Assembly (NCBI GenBank): GCA_026936325.1
Contig: JAPTHN010000100.1
Span: 876,011-940,010 of the forward strand
Direction: 5' to 3'
Length of the DNA stretch: 64,000 nt
DNA from: Platynereis dumerilii
Lineage: Eukaryota; Annelida; Polychaeta; Phyllodocida; Nereididae
The notes under the pieces are model-generated. The model did no database searches. It was not told the origin of the DNA and saw nothing but the letters and a program-made list of their open reading frames with translations. Within the stretch, counting starts at the first letter, position 1. The number at the start of each line of letters is the position of its first letter. A program made the position numbers and the translations under genes. Below, piece by piece: positions 10,051 to 20,195 of the stretch.

Positions 10051-11664
10051 ATGAGTGAGCAGTTCTTCAACTTCAGTGAAGTTGCACAGTATTTGGAGGA
10101 AGGAAAGGATGCTACAGAGATATTCGGCCAGTTGGACTACTCCATTGCAGCAAAGAAGATTTCCAAAGGCAAATTAATGTTTACTTGTTTAGTTATCTGG
10201 TTCGATCGGCAAGATATCTTGCGTGAAATTTTGAAACGAGGATGGCCACTCAGCGGAGACGACAGAGAAGGGCTGTGGCCACTACACACAGCTTGTGCAG
10301 TGGGGAAAATTGAAGTTGTGTCCTTATTGCTGAAACACGTGGACCGGACACAGTTGCATTTCGATGGACAAGCGTTTAGATATGACCGAGAATGCTTAAA
10401 AGATGAAACATTTGCATTTTACGGGCACCCATTATGTTATGAAACCCCATTATATTATGCTCTAGCTCATGATGATATAGACTTATGCAAACTCATGCTC
10501 CCCTACTATGAATATAATCTTAATACCATGGTGGTCAAACCTCTACATTATTGCTGCATTCAAGGAGCTGTGAAATGTGCTAAATATCTGCTCGATTCTG
10601 GCCACAGTGCATTTGACACTGTGATTCCCATCGGTGCAATAGAATGGATGTCTGGTCGAAGGCCTTTGGAAATTGCTATTCACACTTCTGTACCGTTAAC
10701 GGAACTTCTTCTGGAGCACGAAGCAAGCAATCAAGATCACCAGGAAACCTTGAGGTCTCGTAACTCTAATATGCTTATCCACAATGTCATTGCAAGCATT
10801 GACCAGTTTTCTCTCCTGAAGTGGAAAAGAGGGGTAATGCCAGCTGTTATAAAACTCCTCATAGATCATGGGGTGTCGGTCAATGGAATTTATAACCAGA
10901 AAACCCTGGTTGGACTTTTTTTCTCCCACATAAGACACTGTTTTAAAACATTTGCTACAACGGGCAGTATCTCCAATTTGAAAGACTTCTTTAATGAGCT
11001 TGTTGAATCGGCTGAAATTGTGACACATGAAGGGTTAGATGCCACTCAAAAACAAATTTTTGACACGTTTGTCTCCAATTTTAAATTTGGTCCTGTTATT
11101 TGCGTCTTTTTTAGGACTAACAAAACAGGAGAGCCAAGTGCACAGTATGTTGTGGAGTCATTCTCTGGCGGGGTTGATCTTTTGATCGCTCTGTGGCCCA
11201 ACAAGATTAGACAAGATGGCGACAAGACATTTGATCTTTTGACACATGTGCTAGATGTCTCAACTTATCTCATACAGAAATTTGAGCAGAATTCTGAGGA
11301 AAATCGCCCAAGAGTTTATCAAACACTGCATGCTGTTTTGGTTCGAATCTTCCTTGACTTTCCTGACATTGATCAAGACAATTTGTTATGTATAAAAACA
11401 TTCATAGGCAAGCATGCTCTAGCAGATTCCAATGACACAATATCTTGGCAAACCTCTATTTTATTGCTGCTGTTGAACCTCATCTCCACTCGAGATATTC
11501 ACCATTTAAAAGTGCCGGAGGAATGCATAGCACAACGGATTACGCTGAAGAACTTTTCCCGACTTGCTGTGATAAGACATATCTCCATTCCTAAAACAAA
11601 GAACATTTTGAAGCTGCATGTTCCAGAAACACTCACAAGTTACCTACGTTTTGAATGTAACTAA
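10051..11664 (+). CDS. ankyrin repeat protein with SOCS-box-like C-terminus (ASB-like)
   Basis: A single-exon coding region of 537 residues. At least four ankyrin-type helices-turn units are visible, around residues 76-98 (PLHTACAVGKIEVVSLLLKH), 132-152, 163-184 (PLHYCCIQGAVKCAKYLLDS) and 204-223, with a weaker one near 275. After a long helical middle region the last 45 residues resemble a SOCS box: TLKNFSRLAV at 498-507 fits the elongin BC-box pattern except that the usual Cys is Ser, and LHVPETL at 522-528 sits where the Cul5 box lies. In ASB proteins this segment recruits an elongin-cullin ubiquitin ligase while ankyrins bind the substrate; substrate here is unknown. An acceptor-like TTTTACGACAG just upstream suggests a 5' noncoding exon. 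The start is the first ATG after it. A possible AATAAA lies at 11939-11944. ASB-like function is inferred; the ankyrin call is firm. Confidence 0.85.
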   Translation: MSEQFFNFSEVAQYLEEGKDATEIFGQLDYSIAAKKISKGKLMFTCLVIWFDRQDILREILKRGWPLSGDDREGLWPLHTACAVGKIEVVSLLLKHVDRTQLHFDGQAFRYDRECLKDETFAFYGHPLCYETPLYYALAHDDIDLCKLMLPYYEYNLNTMVVKPLHYCCIQGAVKCAKYLLDSGHSAFDTVIPIGAIEWMSGRRPLEIAIHTSVPLTELLLEHEASNQDHQETLRSRNSNMLIHNVIASIDQFSLLKWKRGVMPAVIKLLIDHGVSVNGIYNQKTLVGLFFSHIRHCFKTFATTGSISNLKDFFNELVESAEIVTHEGLDATQKQIFDTFVSNFKFGPVICVFFRTNKTGEPSAQYVVESFSGGVDLLIALWPNKIRQDGDKTFDLLTHVLDVSTYLIQKFEQNSEENRPRVYQTLHAVLVRIFLDFPDIDQDNLLCIKTFIGKHALADSNDTISWQTSILLLLLNLISTRDIHHLKVPEECIAQRITLKNFSRLAVIRHISIPKTKNILKLHVPETLTSYLRFECN

Positions 11665-11792
11665 AACGTTCAGAAAGAAACATTTTCAATTGTATTGTGT
11701 ATGCATGAATCTATGATGATACTAAAGAACAACCAAACAAATTTCCAAGATGCAATTGCACCAACCGTAAGAATGTCATTGCATGTTAAAAT

Positions 11793-11919
11793 TTAATGAG
11801 AGTATGGTTCACAGCAATGAACCTCATGAATGTCAGGTCGTGAGATGTTTATTCTGCAGCATACCTGATATGAATGAGGTTCATTTGATTTTCATTACCG
11901 TGAACCACACTCTCATTAA
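11793..11919. mobile_element. short TTAA-flanked MITE
   Basis: Inverted ends TGAGAGTATGGTTCAC and GTGAACCACACTCTCA are bordered by TTAA on both sides (11793-11796 and 11916-11919). TTAA duplications are typical of piggyBac and Kolobok elements. The 119-bp core is non-coding and lies in the 3' flank of the ankyrin gene. Confidence 0.75.
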
Positions 11920-12296
11920 GGTGTTATTTACATCCCACAATAAAAAAAGACATCCAGTCAAAAAATAATAATTTCAAGAGGCACTATTTTGTTTGAATTA
12001 CCCAAAAATATCCCTAGCAATGAACACCGACGTCATCACTTCACTTCCGGTTGCCCATTGTTTACATAAAAATATGATTATATGCATGTGGTTCACAACA
12101 ATGGACCACATGGTGTGAATCACATGTTGTTTTTACTAAACATCATTGGCTGTTGTGTGATATTTATGATGAAAAACTATTTTTATGTCCGATTGAAGAT
12201 TTGAAAGAAATAATGAAGACAGCGTTATTATTATTTATTCGGAAAAATCTAATTGTACAATTGTAAATAATAAATTCATAATAAAAATTTAATTTT

Positions 12297-15200
12297 TCAT
12301 GAGCTTCCTTTGACTTCGGACTTCTCAAACCACATGTAAGTTGTGTGCAAGTTACCTATGACCGTAGAGGAAGCAATGTGCCATCCTGCACTACTCATCC
12401 GGTCGACCATCTGAGCCTGAAAAACTTCCATCGGAGGTATTTCCATGTCTCCTGGATCCTTTTTGAAGTCAATCGGTGCCACAACGTAATCTTGAAATTC
12501 TGATGAAGAGCGGAGTCGCCAACGACTTACTTCAGTCTGAAAAATTGGAAAATTTGCAACAATCACGTAAATGTCGCAGCTTACATAATACGCAGTTTGC
12601 TTCTAGAGGTGTGTGGTCTGCCAAAGTTGTTGTCGTTTCTAGCTACAAGTACCTGGGTATTACTATTGACGACAAGTTGTCCTTTGCTCATCATGTTTTA
12701 AACCAAGTTAAAAAAGCAAAGAAAAGGGTATATTGCATAAGAATTATGAAAAAGCTTCATGTTGATGTTGATATCATGACCACCTATTTTAATGCCTGTA
12801 TTCCTCCATTGCTAATGTATCCACTATCCAGGGGTAGGGTTTTACGGCATGCTCACAAAACGTCTTAAGCATGATCTTGACAAAAAACCATGTAGGGTGT
12901 GCGGACGTGTACTGGGAGTACCGAGCAGTTCACTTAATGACAATGATGCTATATCCAAACAGTGTACGAAACACCTGACTTATGTTCATTGGGTGTCCGT
13001 TCTCAGACACCCAATGAACAGTGAATAGTACTGAATACAACATGCTGCCTAGTGGGTGTCGGCTGAGAGCCTGTTTTGCACGAACTGTACCGTTTAAGAA
13101 CACTTTCATCCCATCATCAATTAGAATATGTAATAATAGTTAACTTTGTTTATATGCCACCTCATCATTTTCATCTTTGTGTCAAGAGCTTAAGAACTTC
13201 ACCTTATCTTTATATGGTGACCAATAAATATTATGTTATGTTATGTTATATTTTTATTCATCTGACTTTATTCATGTTTTCATGCCAAAGTTTTTAATGC
13301 ATTGATTCGCGCTACAACTTGTTAGCTTTTGACCTATTGCACTAGGGGGTGCACCCATCACTGAAGTTATGGTATTTTTATACTTGAGGTGCATCCCCAT
13401 CAAATTGCTATTTGCCCCTGACCTGAAATATTATTATATGTTTTTTGCATTTTGAAAACAATAAAATCGAATCTAATCTAGTGATGCAGACCGGACCGCC
13501 TTGGACCGGTCCACGGTCCAGCCCTGGACCGCCAAAATACCGGACCACCTACAAAAAACCGGTCCAGTGCTGGACCGGACGGGTGAAGTGCCGGTCCGGA
13601 CCGGTCCAGTGATTTCTCATGTCATGGAGGGCATGTCATCAATTTTGTCATATATCTAAAAATAAAATTTATGTCATACAGCTTGTTCAAACCCTCATTT
13701 TTATCATAATTTTCGAAATGCCGATGGACCGCTTCTGGACCGGTCCAGTAACAAAATGGGACCACCTCACCCTGGACCAGACCAGGACCGGACCACTTTT
13801 GTAAATACCAGACCACCCTCTAAAAGGTGGTCCAGTCTGCATCACTAAATTCTAATCATTAAGTTTGTTGTGACTTATGTTATATTATATGTTTTTGCAC
13901 AAATAAAGGATAAACATAATTCATTAATTGAGGTGAGACTGGAGTAAGTTGTGCAATGTAGACAGGAGGAAAATTACTTTATTAAACCTCCACTTTGAAA
14001 GCTAAGTTCTTATAGACCTTCAGGCTTGTGAAATAGTTTATTACACGCCCTCGAAGGAAATAGATTTACTACTGCCATTGAAATCAGTCAGGATTATCAT
14101 ATTAAGCTAACCACTACTGGAGTGAGTTGAATGTCTATTGTTGTTTTGTCCAAACTGCATATCGCAACAAGAAATTAGTAGTATGGGGCCTTACACGTAT
14201 ATTTTTACTTACGCCATTTGTGGTGCTATCGGACTTCTGATCCAGTTCCGTACCATATTTTATGGGCAGAGAGTCGACAACTGATTTCTTTCCGATCACA
14301 CGAATTTTGTATTCTGTACGAGATCGGTATGGAAAAAATACTATTTGAACCGTTTGGGATTCTGAAAAAGAAAATTGACATTATAAACAATTGTAAATCA
14401 AGAAAAGTCAAGCATAGCACAGCAAATTCATCCAATGTATGCTCATAATTTTCTATATTTTTTAATGTTATATTGCTAATCCTGTCTCATGAATATGGAA
14501 TACTTCAGCAATTTACTTTAAAATTTATAACTTCTGCTGGAGCACATAATGGTCTAATTCTATTGTAAGGACTTCTAATGACCACCATGTTGAAGAATAT
14601 GTCACTATTACAGTCTTTCACTTTGATATAGAAAAAATGAGGACCGTTTCACTGTGAAAAATGCATTTTGTGACTCATGATAACCGATGAAGTGTCATCT
14701 TCTCCACTTTCAACATGAGAAACATGGAGGCTGTTTGATTAGTCATGATCAAGAGAAGGCCATTTGACTTGTCATGACTGATTTTAGGCCGAAAATCAGA
14801 TGCATCGTCCTTTCGTTTTGCTGTCACCCTGAAGCAGGATTAGTCTCCTTAAACCAAATTAACATTGAAAGTATTGGGTATGATCATGACAAATCATCAG
14901 CATGATGACACACCAAGTGCCATTTTCACAGTGCAACAACAGTCCACTCTTTTTCTGTATCGAAGTGACAGACTGTAAAACTTATATTACAGTGCAGAGC
15001 CAACATACAGAGCTACAGCAAGGGGTATTCCACAGAAATTCAGGAGGTTTGCGAGGAGGACAAATCTCCAATTTTAAAACCAAAGATGCAAAATACTTGC
15101 AAAAACGTTAGTTTAAGCTTTCAAAGAGTACTTAGGAAAGATAACAATACCTGAAATTACAGTGGACCTTGCTGGCATTAAACACTCTAAAAAAATTCAG

Positions 15201-15492
15201 ACAAAATTGGTTTTTTAGATTCAAAATGGTTTTTTGAAAAACCAAATTTCAATGCAAAAAACCAACATGGATTTTTCAAAAAATCCATGTTGGTTTTGCA
15301 TTTTGTCCGACATTTTTTAGAGTGAACTCTGAAATTTACGTTTTACCACTTTCCTCCAAAAATGTATTCCATATTTATGAGCAAGAGTGTATATTATTTA
15401 CTAATCTTGATGTACTCACCTTCTGCTTGTAATGTTCCCTGCCATACAAGTGTAGATTGTATCAATAAACAAAGCAGTGGGACAAAATTCAT
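12297..15492 (-). CDS. small secreted protein, three exons, family unknown
   Basis: Three minus-strand exons join in phase into 153 codons: 15420-15492 (ATG at 15492, donor gtgagt), 14213-14361 (acceptor tttttcag, donor gtaagt) and 12297-12536 (acceptor tttttcag, stop at 12297-12299). Residues 1-23 form a clean signal peptide (MNFVPLLCLLIQSTLVWQG...). The mature part is about 130 residues, has no cysteine, looks beta-strand rich in the first half (VQIVFFPYRSRTEYKIRV) and contains one N-glycosylation sequon (Asn73-Gly-Thr) formed across the second splice junction. A poly(A) signal lies at 12234-12239, 58 bases after the stop. The frame stays open upstream to an ATG at 15591, but the ATG at 15492 gives the signal peptide and is preferred. 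I do not recognise the family. Phase agreement at both junctions, the signal peptide and the poly(A) signal support it. It lies between the tails of the right ankyrin and SKAP genes and has no counterpart in the left copy. Confidence 0.7.
12545..13256 (+). mobile_element. LINE 3' end fragment with (TTATG)n tail
   Basis: Translated pieces match the C-terminal (thumb) end of non-LTR reverse transcriptases: SSYKYLGITIDDKLSFAHHV near 12635-12700, then KKAKKRVYCIRIMKKL. Downstream, in another frame, is the typical end region (HWVSVLRHPMNSE, then LPSGCRLRACF-like). At least one frameshift and several stops break it. It ends in TTATG repeats (about 13229-13250), a short-repeat tail as in CR1/RTE-type LINEs. 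It sits in intron 2 of the secreted-protein gene. The 5' part is missing. Confidence 0.75.
13479..13847. mobile_element. hAT-like MITE rich in GGACCGGTCC
   Basis: The ends TAGTGATGCAGACCGGACC and GGTCCAGTCTGCATCACTA are inverted repeats with one mismatch. The element is packed with GGACC/GGTCC words in both orientations, likely subterminal binding-site repeats. The flanks are similar (AATCTAATC before, AATTCTAATC after), consistent with a decayed 8-9-bp target duplication. Termini starting TAGTGATG resemble hAT elements. Confidence 0.75.
14611..14975. mobile_element. TA-flanked MITE, copy 1 (partner at 42700-43061)
   Basis: A 365-bp element flanked by TA, with inverted ends CAGTCTTTCACTTTGATATA and TATCGAAGTGACAGACTG. 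The interior matches 42700-43061 through most of its length (for example TGACTCATGATA, GGCTGTTTGATTAGTCATGA). Tc1/mariner-type by its TA duplication. Confidence 0.85.
15183..15324. mobile_element. palindromic hairpin MITE with shortened right arm
   Basis: Same family as 8730-8918. It starts CACTCTAAAAAAATTCAGAC and ends ACATTTTTTAGAGTG, flanked by AA on both sides. Part of the right arm is deleted, so the hairpin is asymmetric. Confidence 0.88.
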
Positions 15493-15781
15493 ACTGGCTA
15501 TTGCTGTGCAGACTTCTGTAATATTATGATTCTCATTAACTAAGTTAGTTTGCAATATTCTGTCAGTAGTCACAATAATATCAAACCCCAAAGAGTTGAC
15601 TAAGCATAATTAATTTTGCATGATTTATCATCAAGGTTACCTACTGTCCTACTTAAAAACCAGACAAATAAGAGAGATTGATAGATATTTGAGTTAATGT
15701 TTTTGCTGAAACATTCAGAAATTAAATAAAAATGCTTAAATTACAACATTTTAGCTGACAAGTATTATGATGTCATATATA

Positions 15782-17579
15782 CACTACCCTCCAAAAGTTT
15801 GAATACACCTGGATAAGTGAGGTTTCTTTTAAAAATACTTGGTTTTGAATGGAATTTTTGTTTAATATTTACATCAAACAATATAACAAGTCACATTGAA
15901 GTCTGAAGTTGTCTTTTATTTTGTCATTTTAGGTCATTTTGGTTGAAATTTATGGCCTCTGCCGATATCCCAAATTTTGGTATTTTATAGAAAATTGTCA
16001 CAGGAAAGCTATCTTCTAGCTTTATGATATTTAATCATATTTAAGCATTTCCAGAGTTTTAACATGATCGTAGCAGTTATTTTTGACCCCGAAAAGACAG
16101 TTTAAAAATTGGACACTGACCACCCAAAAATACAAAATTTAGATAATTTCGGGTCACCATGAAGTATAATCATAGAATGTATCTTCTCTAGTGAAAAGTA
16201 TTTTATTTGAGCTGTTTCAGCATTATTTTGGCCCAAAAATAGCCAAAATCAGTATTTTTGTCAGATATTCAACGGCCATTTTCTGGACCGAAACTACGAG
16301 TAAAATCATCAAAAACCAGTGGAAATGTGTATAAAAATAAGGAAGACAACAGTGGTTTTATAGCTTTTTATAAAAAATGAAAAAATTGGATATCGAGAAA
16401 TTTATATAAATTTATACCAAAATGATCTAAAACCATGAAATATGGACACCTTATGGCCTGAATGTGAATTTCCATATTGTTTGATGTAAGTATAAACAAA
16501 AGTTGTGTTGAAGACGAGTTATTTTTGAAAGAAATCTCATATCACCTTTTCTGGCGTATTCAAACTTTTGGACGGTAGAGTCAAGGAGGGTAAATCCGTC
16601 CAAACTGTATTTCCACAAAAGTGGTAAAAGATACAAGAACACGAATTAGTCCAGTGGAAGGGGCATATTCCGTGTTATCACTGGCAGCCAAAATAAAAAC
16701 AAATATTCAAATAATTTTTGCTGAAACCATAGCAACAAAATTGAAGGTTGGGGCATCTAAATCCGTCCACCTTGCTGCTAAATCCGTCCAGCCAGGATAG
16801 TAAATCCGTCCACAGGACATAATACAGCCAACACCCATCATATCATTTTATTTTTTAAAGTTTTGCAATTTGTTAGGTCTTAAAAAGGCTATTGTGTTGA
16901 TTTTAGAATAATGATTCACAGATTACACTTATTATACACGAATTAAATAATAGAGGTTAACTTGGTTATCAAGAATTTCAATTGACTGCCTAAATTACAA
17001 TTGAAGAACTCATTTAGCCCAATCAAGTGGTCTAATTGTTCAATCCAGTTTCTTTAATCAGTGTTATACAATTTATGAATATTAAAAGTCATTAAAGTAC
17101 TTTTAAACCCAATTTGAAATGGGTGGACGGATTTACAATCACCTGGTCAAACCAGTCTTAAAATAATGATGGTAATTCCGTCCACTTTTATTTCCATTGT
17201 ATCTCCTTTCCAGGTGATGCAATTAAGTTATTTAACAAATCCTACAGAAATAATGAAGTTCTAAGTCTCATTCAACAACTTTTTTACCTTCAATACCTTT
17301 TTTTGATGATGGAAATAGGCCTACAAAGATAACTCCCACCAACTGCAAAATGGCTGTGATGACGTCACAGGATTTCATTGTATTTTGTCTTATGTCTTTA
17401 AATGGACCTGAAATACCATTTTAAATTCTGTCAACACAACAAAACCGACAAAATAAGTTTAAAACTAGTTGCTCTTTCATTTAAAAGCCACACAAATGTA
17501 ATAAATGTAATTGTATGCCCATATCAGTGGGTGGACGGATTTACCAACCTGGACGGATTTACCATACTTGACTCTAGTG
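15782..17579. mobile_element. Tc1-like MITE interrupted near its right end by another element
   Basis: The left end CACTACCCTCCAAAAGTTTG begins after TA (15780-15781). The matching inverted end, CAAACTTTTGGACGGTAGTG, is split: CAAACTTTTGGACGGTA at 16561-16577 and GTG at 17577-17579, followed by TA (17580-17581). Removing 16578-17576 (inner element plus one TA copy) restores a terminus that is the inverse of the left end apart from one base. The element proper is about 800 bp, non-coding, Tc1/mariner-type. Confidence 0.88.
16578..17574. mobile_element. inner TA-inserted element with TAAATCCGTCC repeats
   Basis: Inverted ends GAGTCAAGGAGGGTAAATCC and GGATTTACCATACTTGACTC are flanked by TA (16576-16577 and 17575-17576). 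The word TAAATCCGTCC or a close variant occurs about eight times, direct in the left half (16590, 16760-16810) and inverted in the right half (17120, 17525-17560), as expected for subterminal transposase-binding repeats. No coding content. It inserted after the outer element, so it is the younger of the two. Confidence 0.85.
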
Positions 17580-18022
17580 TATGGTATGTCATATTTGTTG
17601 TAATTGACAAATAATACATTGTTGGCTTCATCACTGAAAATACCGTAAGACAAAACAATTTTGTGATAACTGAGAAGATTTGAACCTTTCTTTTTTTTAT
17701 TTCACTGTGGTCAATATAATTATATACATGTATACAGGAGTTTACATAAAATATGTATAAAACCCTGATGGGCAAGCTGACCCATGGAAAGAACTTACAA
17801 AATAAACATAACAGCTCAACCAATTGAACCAAGAGAGAATTGTATTATATGTATAGCGATTAAAACAACAAATTATATTTAAAAAAAGAAATTACATTTT
17901 CATCCTTGGAAAAGGTAAATCCAAATTAGATGCATTTCTCAATGATAACAAATAACTATTATTCTGTCATGGAATTTTTATTTTTTATTTTGCTGTTATA
18001 GAAAATAATTTCATCCTTTCAA

Positions 18023-20106
18023 TCACTTCACTGCGACATACTGGTAAACTGGAGTGAGGAAGTTTTTCGGCACATATCCCACTCGACCTTCGGCCTCGGC
18101 AGCCCACCAGGACTGTTTGTCAAAAACTTTATTTTTTACAAGTAAGACATCCGCTTGCTTGAATGATAGTTCATCAGGTTGGTCTGCTGTTCTACTCCAG
18201 AGAGCGTAGTACAGGTTCTCATAATTTACACCAGGGGGCTCAGGAACCTGCAGGAAAAGGGGTATTTATAGTTTATTTAAATATTGCATAAAGATATTTC
18301 CGGCATAATATTGAATACAAAATTACAGTATTAAAAAAAACAAAATTTCATAATATTGAATGCAAAATTTAATAACATTATATACAAAATTTAATTCATC
18401 TTGAAGCAATACGCGATATTTAATCCCTATTCCTCTGACTAGATTTTGTATTCGATGTTATACAATTCCAGAAATATCAAACGGACATCATCAAAACAAC
18501 TTACGGGCTTCTTTTGGGCACTGATGGGTTTACTCTCTCTCTTAACTGGGGCAGGAGGCCTAATGGGGGTTATGGCTGCAGTGCTGACATCTACATCATC
18601 ATAGTCCTCTTCCATGCCCTGAGCAAGTCAACAGAAGATTGGTGTATTATTTTCACTAAAACAATGTAATCTAACTTACCAAAGTATCTTCTACAATAAA
18701 AAGGACAACTAGAATTTGTGTCGCAAGCGGAACACATGCGAGTTCACTATGCATATGTTGTAGATTCTTGGGGAAAATAGTGTAGAATTTGGGGCCTAGA
18801 TTTTCATACATGATCAGAGAAATAGAACAGACAATAAACTTAGCAGTGGTATCACCAGGAGGGGGGGGGCAGTGCAGTAAAAAAGAAAGTACAAGCGGCT
18901 TACAACGAATTATGTCAATAGCAGGAAGGCCAGATCTAAAAGGTATTGAGATCAGTAGCATAGCCATTAGGGGGGGGGTGAGAGGGCAGGGGGGACAACT
19001 TGCCCCCTGAACAGATTTTGGGGAAATTTCTGCAGATGTATTAGCAAAATTAGAAACGAAAATGGGGAAATGGTAAGAAAAATGGAGAAATTATGAGCAA
19101 AATGGGTAAATGGTAAGCAAAATGTGGAAATTATAAGTAAAATGGGGAAAAGGTAAGAAAAATGGGAGAAATGGCCAGAAATTGGGGAAATGGTAAAAAG
19201 AAGTGGGAAATTAACAGAAAAAAGAAACTGAAAGAAAAGGGGATTTATACGAAGAGTTTTAACAGATTTCCCAATTTTTTCTGCACAATTTCCCCATTTT
19301 TCTTCACTATTTCCCATTTTTCTGCCCCTGAATGATATAAATTTGTAAAAAAACACCACAAAAATTTCCAAAAAGGTAACCAGCACCAGTTGCGTATCCA
19401 GGATTTTTTTCAGGGGGGGCAAACCACCAAGATATTTCCCCAAATTGTTTTTCGCGACCAACAGCTCTGTCATCATGTGTCGCACATTGTACAATGTTCA
19501 AAAATTTTTCAGACAACATTTTCAGTGCACCTTCATGAGGAAAATCCCAGCTGGATGTCATTCGGATGAGACGTTAAATTGGCGGACTATTGTATCAGTG
19601 TCTATGCTGGGCAAGTAAAAGATCCCTCAGATGGGGTAAATGCGTAACATGTTGAGGACTCCCGCTCTCTCTCCCATCTCATCAATCGACCCTTGTGAGT
19701 GCCCAGAACTGGGCTTAGAGGGCTGCACTTACCATATCTATCTATCTATCTATGTGTGTTTAAAGAAGGAAGAGATAGAGCTTTAAAAGCTGACAAAATA
19801 AACTTGAGACAAACTGAAACTGTGGTAAATTTTACAAATGCTTGTGATAAGTTCTAGGGAGTAGCCAACTTAAAATTATATATTCTAGTGTGCTCTGATT
19901 GGCTGGTTCTCATGACTTTATTTGACATTGGTTAATTTGCTCCATACTTGCGAAGTCCAGAACGCATCTTGTGATGGCAGTGAGCCAGTAACTGATATTT
20001 TAGAAAGACAGATTTAATTGTTTAGATGGACAAATAATTATGTGTTTCTGTTGTAAGCTCCATGGGAGATGTTGGGGATTGCTTGATAGCAATATGTATA
20101 GCAAGG

Positions 20107-20195
<89 letters not shown>

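Noticed and set aside
13479-13847. GGACCGGTCC cluster as a regulatory array
   Set aside because: The inverted ends and flank similarity explain it as a MITE with subterminal repeats.
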